Part shown: piece after piece, positions 8,361-17,254 of the stretch
Numbering within the stretch: the stretch's first letter is position 1
How the letters are laid out: the number at the start of each line of letters is the position of its first letter
Assembly: GCA_024638765.1 (NCBI GenBank)
Contig: JAHEJT010000015.1
Coordinates: 1 to 55,436 of the forward strand
Direction: 5' to 3'
DNA: 55,436 bases
From: Verrucomicrobiales bacterium
Lineage (GTDB): Bacteria; Verrucomicrobiota; Verrucomicrobiia; Verrucomicrobiales; DEV007
Notes under the pieces: generated by a model
Databases searched by the model: none
The model's input: the letters and a program-made list of their open reading frames with translations, nothing else
What the model was told of the DNA's origin: nothing
Position numbers and translations under genes: made by a program

Positions 8361-8381
8361 GCCCGCAGGTCTCCCTGCTTC

Positions 8382-9431
8382 TCAGCCGCGAGTTTGCCCT
8401 GACGCGTCCTGTTCCGCGACGAAGGCCGCCATGGCCTCGATATGCGCGTCCTTCACAGTAAATTCCCGCGTCTCCCTGCTCTCTTCCAGGTCTCGCCCGG
8501 ATTCGGCAAGCTCATCCACCCGGAGGATTTGTCCCCCTTTCCAGATCCAGCTCCGCGGGTTGTAAGGGCCCACTCTCCGCGGATCGGTCCACGTATGAAT
8601 CCCCAGCAAGCGCCCCGTCAATGCCGACGCCAGGTGCATCGGGCCGCTGTCGACGCTGACGGTAAATCCCGCGTGCCGCATCAACCAGATGAGCTCACCG
8701 AGTTCGGTCGCATTTACCATGCTGCAAATGTTTTCACCGCAGAGATTTTGCGTTACGTCCGGTTCCCCTGACGTTCCCACTACCACCACCGTGCGTGGAC
8801 GCAGGGCTTCGCAGAACCGCCGGACTTGCGCAACACTCAGCGATTTACCGCGGCCCCGCGCGAACGGGTGCAAGAGCACATAGTCCTCACCCGGCTTCAG
8901 CCCACGCCGTTCCAGCTCGCCGGGTTCGTTCCCCGCGGGAAGAATAAACTCTGGTTCCTCGCCTTCAGGGAGGCTGGCGCCCACCTGCGCCGCGACAGCC
9001 AGATACCGGTCCACCGCATGGCGGCGCCGATCGACTCTCACAGTTTCGTGGTAAAACATTCCGGCGCCCTCCCGCGCGTCGGACATCCCTACGATACGCC
9101 GGGCACGACTGCCCCGGGCCATGAGGGCACTGCGCAAGAGCCCCTGAAAATCGAGCGCCACGTCCGGCTGCAGGCTTCGCAAGCCCCGGGCCCAGCCCGC
9201 GGATCTCGACCAGCCCCTCACTCCCCGGCACTCGCCTCGTGGAAAACGCACTACTCCTACCAAATGCGGGTGCCCTTCCAGCAAGGGCGCCCACTCCGTA
9301 TTCACCACCCAGCGCACTTTCAATTCAGGAAACTGCCCTTTGAGCACGCCCAGTGCCGGCAGGGTCTGCACCACGTCGCCAAGCGAACTCGGCTTGATGA
9401 TAAGCACTGATTCTGTCCCGGAGAGATCCAC
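8382..9431 (-). CDS. Glycosyltransferase family 9 (heptosyltransferase-like)
   Basis: A 349-residue GT9 enzyme. The N-terminus has the VLIIKPSSLGDVVQTLPAL motif typical of ADP-heptose:LPS heptosyltransferases, where the early aspartate is catalytic. The C-terminal Rossmann half has the sugar-nucleotide part VSVDSGPMHLASAL and a late GPYNPRSW segment. It likely adds a heptose or similar sugar to a lipopolysaccharide core on the inner face of the membrane. WaaC and WaaF cannot be separated here. It lies last in a minus-strand run, 12 bp after the metallophosphoesterase stop. Confidence 0.9.
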   Translation of the reverse strand: MDLSGTESVLIIKPSSLGDVVQTLPALGVLKGQFPELKVRWVVNTEWAPLLEGHPHLVGVVRFPRGECRGVRGWSRSAGWARGLRSLQPDVALDFQGLLRSALMARGSRARRIVGMSDAREGAGMFYHETVRVDRRRHAVDRYLAVAAQVGASLPEGEEPEFILPAGNEPGELERRGLKPGEDYVLLHPFARGRGKSLSVAQVRRFCEALRPRTVVVVGTSGEPDVTQNLCGENICSMVNATELGELIWLMRHAGFTVSVDSGPMHLASALTGRLLGIHTWTDPRRVGPYNPRSWIWKGGQILRVDELAESGRDLEESRETREFTVKDAHIEAMAAFVAEQDASGQTRG

Positions 9432-9443
9432 TGTCCCTCCTCT

Positions 9444-10169
9444 TCACTTTCCCACTGCGAGACGATTCGCGAGCATCTCCGGCAACCCGGCATCGAGAAT
9501 CTTCTGCTGGGCTTTTTCCAGATCGTACTCTATCCGGCGCACCGTCACCTTTTGCGTGCCCATGTCGTAAATGGCATAAGAAGCACGCCAGTCGCCGTCA
9601 CGCGGCTGACCCACGCTGCCGACATTAATGAAATATTTTTTCCCGCTCTCGATCGGTATGGTGTCTCCCGGAACCGCGTGCACACCCTCGGCTTTCACAT
9701 AGAAACGCGGTGTATGCGTGTGCCCGTAAAAGCAGACCGACGTGAACTGGTAACTGAAGCTCGCCATGGCGTCGAACTTGTTGGTGACATACCCCCAACC
9801 GCCGGGTGAATCCAGCGTGGCGTGGACAATGGTGAAGTCCCGCACCTGACGCACCAGGCGCAAGCCCTTGAGCCAATCGCGCTCTTCCTCGCCAAGATGG
9901 CTCCGGGTCCACTCCAATGCTTCCTTGGCCAGCGGATTGAGTCCGTTAAGCGGGGTATCGACGATGGCTTCATCATCGTGGTTGCCGCGCACCACCGGAC
10001 AGTCCAGTTCCCGCACCCGCTGCACGCACTCGCTCGGGTTGGCGTTGTATCCCACGATGTCTCCAATACAGGCATAATGGGTGCAGACGTTCGCCTTGGC
10101 ATCGTCGAGAACCGTCTCCAGCGCCTCAAGATTGGCGTGGATGTCCCCAAATATGGCGAACTTCATCAT
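9444..10169 (-). CDS. Metallophosphoesterase (calcineurin-like)
   Basis: A 241-residue protein with all conserved blocks of the calcineurin-like superfamily in order: GDIHAN, GDIVGYNANP, GNHDDEAI, a late HATL, and GHTHTP. These bind two metal ions. The size and the block GDIVGYNANPSEC fit the YfcE/MJ0936-like group, whose physiological substrates are mostly unknown. The ATG pair at 10169/10166 begins MMKFAIFGDIH, the expected first strand, so the upstream ATG at 10205 is not used. It lies between a TPR-like gene and the GT9 gene. Confidence 0.9.
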   Translation of the reverse strand: MMKFAIFGDIHANLEALETVLDDAKANVCTHYACIGDIVGYNANPSECVQRVRELDCPVVRGNHDDEAIVDTPLNGLNPLAKEALEWTRSHLGEEERDWLKGLRLVRQVRDFTIVHATLDSPGGWGYVTNKFDAMASFSYQFTSVCFYGHTHTPRFYVKAEGVHAVPGDTIPIESGKKYFINVGSVGQPRDGDWRASYAIYDMGTQKVTVRRIEYDLEKAQQKILDAGLPEMLANRLAVGK

Positions 10170-10241
10170 AGTATACGCAGCTGTGGCGGCGCATAGCGTT
10201 ACCACATCTTCCCTTGATTTGCCACCGTTTGGACCTGAAAT

Positions 10242-11063
10242 TCAAGGGCCCTTTTCGGGAAGAACCCGCTTAGCCTCCGGGATGGAAAGCTTCTCTTCCA
10301 GTTCCCCCAGCTTTGCGAGCAGGGTCGGCTTACGGTGCCGGACGCCTTCCCCGTAAAGCCCGGCCAGGGCAGCGTAGGCTTCCCATTCGCGCCCTTCGCA
10401 ATCCGCCATCTCATAAGCGGCGAATCGCCGGCAATATTCCGGCGCCCCCTCCAATCGGGCGGCAATCGCGAATTCGTCCGCGGCCCGGCAATGGTCTCCA
10501 AATTTATTGCGGTATATCTCGGCGAGCCGCTGGCGTAGGAGGTATTCCTCCGGATTATTCCGGATACCCTCGCGCAGGAATTCTTCCCCCTTCCGGATAT
10601 AGCGCCCGCCGAGGTGCCGCCGCACCCCCGGACTCATCTCCTCGTTCAAGAGATAAAACGCGCTGGCGTTGTAAGCCAGGTGCCAGGCGCCTTCCTCCCA
10701 GTACCCCGCCACCCGTGGCTGCAGCCGGGTCATCAACCCATAGGTGCTCTCCAGCTTCACCCAATCGACGTTCTCCCATTCGTTGAACGCCTTGACACTC
10801 AAGAAACTCGCCACCAGCGATCTGAAACCCCCGAGCGCGGCAAGGTAACTCATTTGGCCCAACTGCTCTCTGACCCCAAGATCCAGTCCTCCCGCCCGCA
10901 GCTGCAACCGTTTCCATTCTTCCTCCATGCTTCCCTCCCAGCTCATTCGCCCGATGCCGAAGACAAGCAGGACCAGGCCGGCCGCGGCGCGCTTAAGGTT
11001 TCTTCTAAGCCGATAACTCATGCCGTTCTTCCTGAAAATCCCCGGGTTATCCGCCGGCGACAT
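10242..11063 (-). CDS. Membrane-anchored TPR-like protein of unknown function
   Basis: A 273-residue protein with one N-terminal membrane segment (about residues 25-40, AAAGLVLLVFGIG), then a helical domain. The segment from about residue 130 (YIRKGEEFLREGIRNNPEEYLLRQRLAEIY) has TPR-like spacing of alanines, leucines and tyrosines. An ATG at residue 15 (MSYRLRRN) is a possible alternative start. It follows the ABC permease by 15 bp, so it is probably co-transcribed and may be an accessory partner of that exporter. I do not recognise a named family. Confidence 0.75.
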   Translation of the reverse strand: MSPADNPGIFRKNGMSYRLRRNLKRAAAGLVLLVFGIGRMSWEGSMEEEWKRLQLRAGGLDLGVREQLGQMSYLAALGGFRSLVASFLSVKAFNEWENVDWVKLESTYGLMTRLQPRVAGYWEEGAWHLAYNASAFYLLNEEMSPGVRRHLGGRYIRKGEEFLREGIRNNPEEYLLRQRLAEIYRNKFGDHCRAADEFAIAARLEGAPEYCRRFAAYEMADCEGREWEAYAALAGLYGEGVRHRKPTLLAKLGELEEKLSIPEAKRVLPEKGP

Positions 11064-11078
11064 CGCGCGGCCCCCACC

Positions 11079-12029
11079 TCACAATTCGCGGTCCGCGAAA
11101 ACAAGGTAAGCCACCATGCTGTAAACCATTACGTAAAGGATCGTGAGCCCCGCCATCCGGGTCATGGCTCCCAACGGGATCACCTCCCCCGCGACCACGC
11201 CGTCGACCACATTGAAAATCTGAAAGTCCGGGAAAATCAACGCCACCAGGCCGCTGAACAAGCGCTTCCAAAGGCCCGCGTCCAGGGCGTGCATCCAGTA
11301 ATCCCGCGCCACGCTCTGCAGATGCCCGATGAAAAAAATCACGAAGCCGACAATGATGGTAAAGAGGGAAGTGCTCGCAATTGTCGATACTAACATTGTT
11401 ACTGCACAGATAACGCAGGACTTCAAGAAAATCGCCGCCACCGCATTTTGCAGATTCCAGTTAAGCCCCTGGCTGCGGAGCCGTTCCTCCAGGACGGCGA
11501 GGTCTTCCTCCGCGAAGCCCCCGCTTTCCGTGGCCCCCGCCAGCTCAGCGGCCACCATCATCTCCTCGCGCGCGTAAAGCACCGCGCCGAAAATGAGGTC
11601 CATGACCACGACACTCACCGCCACCACGAGGATGACTCCACACAGCTTGCCCAGGATATAATCGTAGCGCGGCACCGGCTTAGCCAGAATCGTCTGCAGC
11701 GTGCGGTCCTCCAGATCGCTGGGAATCAACAAAGCCGTCGCCACGATGGCGAAGAGCGAGGTGAACAGGCTCATGGCCCCGAGAGCCACGTCCTTCAGCA
11801 GCTTCAAATGCTGCTCCCCAGTGTGATGCAGCACGTTGAACGTACTCGCGACCACCACCAGGATGCTGAAAATGAGCAGAAAATAGAATGTCTTCATCCG
11901 CAGCAGCTGCAGGAACGTGGTCCCGGCCAGGGTCCCGATTCTCCCCGCCGAGGCCCCGATTCCCCGCCTCGTAGCAACGGTCCCCCCCGGCTTCACGCGT
12001 GGTTTCCGGTCCGCTTCCCTGGAACTCAT
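11079..12029 (-). CDS. ABC-2 type transporter permease
   Basis: A 316-residue integral membrane protein with about six hydrophobic segments. The first starts near residue 44 (MKTFYFLLIFSILVVVAS) and the last ends near the C-terminus. The motif SDLEDRTLQTILAKPVPRYDYILGK after the second segment is the hallmark of ABC-2 permeases of the NosY/NatB kind. Residues 160-200 form a soluble loop between membrane spans. The ATG at 12029 overlaps the ATPase stop as ATGA, showing translational coupling. The frame is open further upstream but inside the ATPase gene. The exported substrate is unknown. Confidence 0.9.
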   Translation of the reverse strand: MSSREADRKPRVKPGGTVATRRGIGASAGRIGTLAGTTFLQLLRMKTFYFLLIFSILVVVASTFNVLHHTGEQHLKLLKDVALGAMSLFTSLFAIVATALLIPSDLEDRTLQTILAKPVPRYDYILGKLCGVILVVAVSVVVMDLIFGAVLYAREEMMVAAELAGATESGGFAEEDLAVLEERLRSQGLNWNLQNAVAAIFLKSCVICAVTMLVSTIASTSLFTIIVGFVIFFIGHLQSVARDYWMHALDAGLWKRLFSGLVALIFPDFQIFNVVDGVVAGEVIPLGAMTRMAGLTILYVMVYSMVAYLVFADREL

Positions 12030-12886
12030 TCCTCCCGCCCTTCCGTTTCCCGAAGGAATAGACTCTCCAGCGTCGTGCGCGGCTGGCCCATCTTGACGAA
12101 CTCCGCGTCCGCCCCTTCCGCCAGATCCCGAATGCGTTCCAGGAGATCCGCCGAAGCATTCTTGAGAATGATTTCCGTCTGATTCTCGATGGAGATCAGG
12201 TCTTCGAGCCGCCCCTCCTGGACCATGCTTCCATTGAAAATGATGCCGACCCGGTCGCATACTTCCTGCACTTGCTCCAGGAGGTGCGAAGAAAGCACCA
12301 CCGCGATTCCCCTCTGCTTCAATTCCAGGATCAGGTCTCGGATCTTTCGCGATCCGGCCGGATCCACACCGGCGGTCGGCTCGTCGAGCACTACCAGCCG
12401 CGGTTCCTGCACGAGCGCCTGGGCCAAGCCGATGCGCTGGAGCATTCCCTTCGAATACCCGCGCAGGGGGCGCCTCGCCGCGTGCCCGAGTTCTACCAGC
12501 TCCAGGAGCTCGTCAATCCGCGCCCTCAAGGCGCCTCTCCCCACCCCGCAGAGCCGCCCGTAAAACTGCAAGGTCTCACGCCCGGTAAGGTGTCTGTAAA
12601 AATAAGGGTTCTCGGGGAGAAAACCGACCTGCCGCCGGCTTTCCACCCGCGTGCTGTCCACGCCGAAGATGGCCGTCCGGCCCGCGCTGGGACGTATCAA
12701 TCCCAGCAAAACCTTCATAGTGGTCGACTTCCCGGATCCATTGGGACCGATCAATCCGTAAACCTCACCCGGGGCCACCTCCAGCGAGAGCTCCTTCACC
12801 GCCACCACCGATTCCCGGGCCAGCGCCCCGCGAAAGACCTTGGTCAGTCCGTCGATGCTCACGGCTGCGGTTTTCTTTTCGCTCAT
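12026..12886 (-). CDS. ABC transporter ATP-binding protein
   Basis: A 286-residue ATPase with Walker A GPNGSGKS (47-54), the signature YSKGMLQR (144-151) and Walker B LVVLDEP (164-170) followed by TAGVDP and a late SSHLL H-loop. The signature is YSKGM rather than LSGGQ, which is common in ABC-2 export ATPases of the CcmA/NatA/GldA kind. It pairs with the permease that starts inside its stop codon. A C-terminal extension of about 70 residues after the H-loop is also usual for this group. Confidence 0.93.
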   Translation of the reverse strand: MSEKKTAAVSIDGLTKVFRGALARESVVAVKELSLEVAPGEVYGLIGPNGSGKSTTMKVLLGLIRPSAGRTAIFGVDSTRVESRRQVGFLPENPYFYRHLTGRETLQFYGRLCGVGRGALRARIDELLELVELGHAARRPLRGYSKGMLQRIGLAQALVQEPRLVVLDEPTAGVDPAGSRKIRDLILELKQRGIAVVLSSHLLEQVQEVCDRVGIIFNGSMVQEGRLEDLISIENQTEIILKNASADLLERIRDLAEGADAEFVKMGQPRTTLESLFLRETEGREE

Positions 12887-12945
12887 GATTTCCCTTGCTC
12901 CTGCTCTCAGCCGATTTTTTCTGATCCACCGCCGTCACCGTCCCG

Positions 12946-13218
12946 TCAGTACCGAATCGAAAATCCGCTCACGCCCTCGAGGGACGCCAGCCCATGCACT
13001 TCCTCACTCTTGATGTGAGGACCCAAATTACTCTCGCGGATTTCACGGAGAAACTCTTCCACTTCATCCTCGGCCCCGGTGACCTGCAATTCCACTCTTC
13101 CATCCGGAAGATTGCGCACCCAGCCCGTGACCTCAAACCCCATCGCAATCTGCCTGGTCGAATAACGAAACCCCACTCCCTGGACGCGGCCTTCATAAAA
13201 AACCTGCTTCGAACTCAT
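12946..13218 (-). CDS. acyP: Acylphosphatase
   Basis: A 90-residue enzyme that hydrolyses acyl phosphates. The family signature [13 protein letters not shown] (10-22) includes the catalytic arginine R18. The second signature, [12 protein letters not shown], carries the catalytic asparagine N36. Length is exactly that of the family. Its ATG overlaps the stop of the preceding gene (ATGA at 13218-13215), so the two are translationally coupled. Sitting between an ABC exporter and a large surface-type protein is unusual for a metabolic enzyme. Confidence 0.95.
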   Translation of the reverse strand: MSSKQVFYEGRVQGVGFRYSTRQIAMGFEVTGWVRNLPDGRVELQVTGAEDEVEEFLREIRESNLGPHIKSEEVHGLASLEGVSGFSIRY

Positions 13219-14651
13219 GGGACCAGCTCCTCGAGCATGCGCCGCCTTGCCGCGCTCCCCGCATCCAACAAGACGACCCCGAGCCCATCCGGAGTGAAGT
13301 TCACGCGGAGAAATCTTTTCCCATCATAAGTCCCGGCCACGGCTTCCTTCAATCCATAACGCTTCGTCAAAAACTCCCCCAGAGCTGTTTGAAACTCCAC
13401 CGCCTGCTCCCGGTCGCTCCAATGCGAAACCCACAAGATGTCGAACGCCTCCGTCCCGCTTTTGCCCCCGCCCTTCTTACCCAAGGGCGGCCCCCCGCGC
13501 ACCACCACAAAGCGGTCCCCGAACCATCCCTCCGCGGCGGCGGCCGCCCTTTCTTCCTCCAGGTATCGCCCCAGTAGAAGGCTGATCCCAAGTTCGCCGG
13601 CGACGTCCTCCCAGATTACCGCCTCGCGAGAACCCCCGGCCCTCGCAAGTTCTCCGGTGTCGAAAGACACAATCCGAGGAACGAAGTCCCCGCGGAGATA
13701 AAGTTCCGGATGCAAAATCTCCGCCGTGGTAGCTGGCGGGGCTCCGTAAGCTTTGTCCACGGCCAAAAAACTTTCGCCCGCGTGCAGCTCTCCGCAGAAT
13801 CGCGCCCCCTCGCGATGCGCAAATGCGGCCATGGCAAACAGCACCTCCATGCCGGGGCCCTTCACGGCGGCTTGACGCAAGAGCATCGCCTCAGCGCCGA
13901 AGCGGCTCCCCGGCCCATCCAATCCGGCCAGCGGAGAACCGTATTCCCGGTTGTAAAAAGCCGCCAGCACGCCTGCGTCACCCGCGACGAGCGCTTTTCT
14001 CGCCAGCAACATGTCCGTGTTTCGGAACCCGCCTTCTTCCATCGGTTGCAGCAGTTCCTTTAAATCGAAGTGCTGGTCCGCCAGCGCGCGTGCCAGTTCG
14101 TGCACGAGCAGCACCCGCTGGGACGCTTCTTCCAGGGCCGTCCCCCGTGCCACGTAGAGCTGCCGCCGGGTTTCGTCGAACCAGGCCGTCGCTTCCCCTG
14201 AATAGATCTTGAGCAGCGATTTCTTAAGATCAAACCCGGCTTCCACCCAACCCATCGCCGCCATGGCGTCACCACGATTGCGCCATTGCGCGATCGCTTG
14301 CGCCGATGGATCCTCGATCCCGGCCACGAAGAGATCTCGGACCCCCTGGCGTGTCACGATCTTGGTCGGCGGGCGCTCCATCCACTCCAAGGCGCGCAAC
14401 TCACCGGTCAAACGCTCCAGATCCCCGCGAATCACCGCTTCCGGATCATCGACGGCTCCCGCCCGCGCCATGCGATCGATCACCCCGCGAAGCCGCAGGT
14501 TCTCTTCCTCAAGCTCGCCGACGCGCCCCTCCAGGACAGCCGCCCTCTCCGTCTCGCTCACGGAATGCGATCGCGCTTGCCAGCCTGCAATCAAGCCCGC
14601 CGCCGCAACGGCCCCCGCGGCCAGTATTCCTAACAATGATACCGGTCGCAT
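13215..14651 (-). CDS. Membrane-anchored protein with a degenerate HExxH (HELAR) site
   Basis: A 478-residue protein: an N-terminal membrane anchor (residues 5-24), a short coiled coil (about 36-60), and a large domain presumably outside the membrane. At 184-194 it reads [11 protein letters not shown]. Some archaeal and bacterial surface proteins have HELxHALQDQHFDL here, a zinc-peptidase-like motif. In this protein the second His is Arg (R188), so zinc peptidase activity is unlikely while the downstream QHFDL is kept. The name and function are unknown. It is coupled to acyP by a 4-bp overlap. Confidence 0.75.
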   Translation of the reverse strand: MRPVSLLGILAAGAVAAAGLIAGWQARSHSVSETERAAVLEGRVGELEEENLRLRGVIDRMARAGAVDDPEAVIRGDLERLTGELRALEWMERPPTKIVTRQGVRDLFVAGIEDPSAQAIAQWRNRGDAMAAMGWVEAGFDLKKSLLKIYSGEATAWFDETRRQLYVARGTALEEASQRVLLVHELARALADQHFDLKELLQPMEEGGFRNTDMLLARKALVAGDAGVLAAFYNREYGSPLAGLDGPGSRFGAEAMLLRQAAVKGPGMEVLFAMAAFAHREGARFCGELHAGESFLAVDKAYGAPPATTAEILHPELYLRGDFVPRIVSFDTGELARAGGSREAVIWEDVAGELGISLLLGRYLEEERAAAAAEGWFGDRFVVVRGGPPLGKKGGGKSGTEAFDILWVSHWSDREQAVEFQTALGEFLTKRYGLKEAVAGTYDGKRFLRVNFTPDGLGVVLLDAGSAARRRMLEELVP

Positions 14652-14666
14652 GCCAGTGGGCGCAGC

Positions 14667-15272
14667 CTATTTTCTACGGAAGAGCCGGAACCGCTTTTTC
14701 TTCTTGGGTTGCTCCGGGGCAGCGGGCATCGTCCCGCGCATCTGCGCGCCCGCGGCGGACTGTTCCGCCCCCGCCAGGGCGGCTTCCGGCGTTAAAGCGC
14801 GCGCGGCGACCGCCGGTGCGGCGTCGTTGAAGTTGAAGGCCTTGGGTGTCAGTGGGTTCCCCTTGGCGTCGTAACTGTGAATCACGCGTCGCACCACGAC
14901 CTCGTTGGTGTTGTAGAGCACTTCTTCCTTGAGCCGGTCGATTTCATCATAGAAGTAGCCGATCTTGTAAATGAGGTTGTGCTCTCCATCGAAGATAAAT
15001 CCCCTCCTGGACTTGCCGCGCTCATCTAGCTGCACGATCCGTTTCATGATGAGCACGTCATTGATCCCATAGGTCATCTGTTCGATGACACGGCTACCGG
15101 TATCCTTCTTCGATACCGTGCGGCTGCCGTCGGCGTGCAGAATGGTCCGCACCCAGACATTGGCCGGGGCCGCGCCGGCGGGCGCAACTGCTGAAAATAA
15201 CAGGGCCGCCGCCAAGCCCGCTGCCAAGCCAGACCCGGGTGTCATCGAGAAAATCTTGAGGGTAACAGGCAT
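14667..15272 (-). CDS. Secreted protein with YD-like segments, unknown function
   Basis: About 201 residues from the ATG at 15272 (or 192 from 15245). A signal peptide with an Ala-rich core ends near PAGAAPA. The mature part contains strands such as FDGEHNLIYKIGYFYDEIDR and HSYDAKGNP, which recall RHS/YD repeats but are too few for an RHS protein. The C-terminus is Ala/Pro-rich and ends with a very basic KKKKRFRLFRRK tail. It is first in the minus-strand run, ending 15 bp before the HELAR gene start. The in-frame start at 15323 lies upstream of the signal peptide and is less likely. Confidence 0.7.
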   Translation of the reverse strand: MPVTLKIFSMTPGSGLAAGLAAALLFSAVAPAGAAPANVWVRTILHADGSRTVSKKDTGSRVIEQMTYGINDVLIMKRIVQLDERGKSRRGFIFDGEHNLIYKIGYFYDEIDRLKEEVLYNTNEVVVRRVIHSYDAKGNPLTPKAFNFNDAAPAVAARALTPEAALAGAEQSAAGAQMRGTMPAAPEQPKKKKRFRLFRRK

Positions 15273-15355
15273 GACGCGCGTGGAGGGAGGATCAGGATAC
15301 GCCTCCCCGGCAATCACCCGCAAGCGGGAAAACCCGGTCCCAAAGTTCCCCGCCC

Positions 15356-15388
15356 TCTATCTTCCCTCTTCTATCTCCTATCTTCCAT
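15356..15388. repeat. CTATCTTCC word repeat before folP
   Basis: Shuffled words CTATCTTCC, CTCTTCTATCTC and CTATCTTCC occupy 33 bp and end 16 bases before the folP ATG. It is pyrimidine-rich on the coding strand, the opposite of a Shine-Dalgarno. Confidence 0.5.
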
Positions 15389-15404
15389 CGGGCATACTCA
15401 TTCC

Positions 15405-16259
15405 ATGCACTGGCGGCTGGCGGACAACACGATCGATCTCGGCGCTCGCGCCCTGCTCATGGGAGTGCTCAACGTCACGCCCGATTCCTTTTCCGACGGC
15501 GGCCGGTTTCTCGACCCCGGCGCCGCGGTCAGCCACGGGCTGGCCATGCTCGAGGCCGGCGCCGACATCCTCGACCTGGGGGGCGAGTCCACGCGCCCCG
15601 GCGCGAATGAGGTCTCCGAAAAAGAAGAGCTGCGCCGCGTCCTCCCCGTGATCTCGCTCTTGCGGCGAGAAGCATCTCGGGCGCTTCTTTCCATCGATAC
15701 CTCCAAGAGCGCCGTCGCAGAGGCCGCCCTGGAAGCGGGGGCAGCCATCGTCAACGACGTCACCGGATTGCGCGGGGACCCGCGCATGGCGGAGGTGGTG
15801 GCGCGCGGGCGGGCCGGCCTTATCCTCATGCACATGCAGGGGGCGCCACGAGACATGCAACGCAATCCCCGCTACCACGACGTCGTGCGCGAGGTGCGCG
15901 CGTTCTTCGAAGAGCGGCTGCAGGCCGCGAGTGAAGCGGGCATCGATCCGGAGGCGATCCTTTTTGACCCCGGGATCGGCTTCGGCAAGACCCTCGAACA
16001 CAATCTGGCCCTATTGCAGGCCCTGGACCGGCTCCGCGCGGGCGGCCGGCCCCTGGCTCTCGGGGTTTCCCGGAAGTCCTTCCTCGGAAAGATTCTCGGG
16101 AGCGAGGAGCTCGAGGACCGCGTCTGGCCCACCGTGGCCCTTACCTCCTATGCCCGCGAACGCGGCGTCGTCCTGCTCCGCGTCCACGATGTGACCCAGA
16201 ATCTCGAAGCCCTGCGCATGACGGAAGCGATTGTCAATGCTCCTTCACCCGGCGTATGA
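15405..16259 (+). CDS. folP: Dihydropteroate synthase
   Basis: A 284-residue folate enzyme that condenses p-aminobenzoate with dihydropterin pyrophosphate. It shows both family signatures: LLMGVLNVTPDSFSDGG (about 17-33) and ILDLGGESTRPGA (about 55-67). NDVTGLRGD, FDPGIGFGKT and GVSRKSFLG follow in the expected order. The fold is a TIM barrel in the cytosol. No other folate gene is adjacent. The gene runs into cdaA with 28 bp between its stop and the cdaA ATG I prefer, so it heads a probable folP-cdaA-glmM transcript. Confidence 0.97.
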   Translation: MHWRLADNTIDLGARALLMGVLNVTPDSFSDGGRFLDPGAAVSHGLAMLEAGADILDLGGESTRPGANEVSEKEELRRVLPVISLLRREASRALLSIDTSKSAVAEAALEAGAAIVNDVTGLRGDPRMAEVVARGRAGLILMHMQGAPRDMQRNPRYHDVVREVRAFFEERLQAASEAGIDPEAILFDPGIGFGKTLEHNLALLQALDRLRAGGRPLALGVSRKSFLGKILGSEELEDRVWPTVALTSYARERGVVLLRVHDVTQNLEALRMTEAIVNAPSPGV

Positions 16260-16287
16260 TACACTATTCAAGCCGCCCGCCGGGATC

Positions 16288-17172
16288 ATGTTCGACCAGG
16301 TCATAGAATTCGCCAACGCCCACTGGAGAGACGCCATTGAGATTCTCATTCTCGGGGCCGCAGTCTATTACGGGTACCGTTATTTCCGCGCCACCCGCGG
16401 CGCGCGCATCCTCAGCGGGCTGGTACTCCTCTTCATTATCCTCACCTTGCTCTCCCAGATCCTGCAACTCGCCGTCATCGGCTGGCTCATCAAGAGCTTC
16501 TCCGTCTTCCTCGCCATCGCCATGGTCGTTATCTTTCAGCCGGAATTGCGGCGCGCCCTCGCCGAGATCGGCAGCCACCGGCTTTTCTCTTTTACCGAAA
16601 CAAAGCGTGAACGCCTCGAACTCCTCCACGAAACCGTCATGGCGCTCTCCAAGAAACGCTTCGGCGCACTCATCGCCATCGAGCGCGGCATCAGCCTCAA
16701 CCCCTACCTGGAAACCGGGGTGGAACTGGATTGCCAGTTCTCCATGGAAGCGGTGCTCGCCATTTTTCACCCCAAGGGCGCCTTGCACGACGGGGGCATG
16801 ATCCTCCGCCAGGATCGCATCCTGGGATCGGGCTGTGTCTTTCCCGTCAGCCAGCGCGAACTTGCCGACCGCAGCGTGGGGCTTCGCCACCGCGCAGGCA
16901 TGGGCGTGACCGAGGAATCCGATGCCATCGCCATCGTCATTTCTGAGGAAACCGGCGGCATCTCACTCACTCACAACGGAAAACTCGAGAAAGATCTCAA
17001 TGAAGAGATCTTCAAGGAGCGCCTCCACGAATTACTCTTCCAGAAACCGGATGAACATGAAGACGATACTGCTGAACAATTGGAGAGCGAAAATCGGCAG
17101 CCTGCTGACAGCGATAGCGATTTGGTATCTTATCAAAAGCCACGTGGAGCGAGTGCCCAAGGAGCGGAATAA
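16288..17172 (+). CDS. cdaA: Diadenylate cyclase CdaA
   Basis: A 294-residue membrane enzyme that makes the second messenger c-di-AMP from two ATP. Three membrane segments (about 15-30, 41-57, 60-82) precede the DisA_N cyclase domain. The active-site motifs read LHDGGM (167-171; usually DGA) and GLRHRAGMG (198-206; usually GTRHRAA). The key D168 and the RHR triad are kept. I take the ATG at 16288 (MFDQVIEF) as start; the ATG at 16231 would overlap folP. Its 3' end overlaps a small membrane peptide gene and it is followed by glmM, the same order as in Firmicutes. Confidence 0.94.
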   Translation: MFDQVIEFANAHWRDAIEILILGAAVYYGYRYFRATRGARILSGLVLLFIILTLLSQILQLAVIGWLIKSFSVFLAIAMVVIFQPELRRALAEIGSHRLFSFTETKRERLELLHETVMALSKKRFGALIAIERGISLNPYLETGVELDCQFSMEAVLAIFHPKGALHDGGMILRQDRILGSGCVFPVSQRELADRSVGLRHRAGMGVTEESDAIAIVISEETGGISLTHNGKLEKDLNEEIFKERLHELLFQKPDEHEDDTAEQLESENRQPADSDSDLVSYQKPRGASAQGAE

Positions 17173-17254
17173 GTACCCCATCCCCGGCAATCCGCAGAAG
17201 CCGTTGTCCACCTCCGCCCATCCGCCCGGCGTTTACCCCGTCGCTCTCACCTGA
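17057..17254 (+). CDS. Tiny CdaR/YbbR-like membrane peptide
   Basis: A 65-residue peptide (67 from the ATG at 17051). It begins MKTILLNNWRAKIGSLL, continues with TAIAIWYLIKS, then a basic VERVPKER and a Pro-rich tail. The LLNNWxxKIxSLLxAIxIWYLI pattern matches the N-terminal membrane anchor of CdaR (YbbR), the regulator of CdaA. No YbbR domains follow. The first 116 nt overlap cdaA in another frame. Its stop overlaps the glmM start (TGATG at 17252-17256). This places it exactly where cdaR lies in cdaA-cdaR-glmM clusters. It could be a reduced CdaR or a decayed remnant. Confidence 0.7.
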   Translation: MKTILLNNWRAKIGSLLTAIAIWYLIKSHVERVPKERNKYPIPGNPQKPLSTSAHPPGVYPVALT

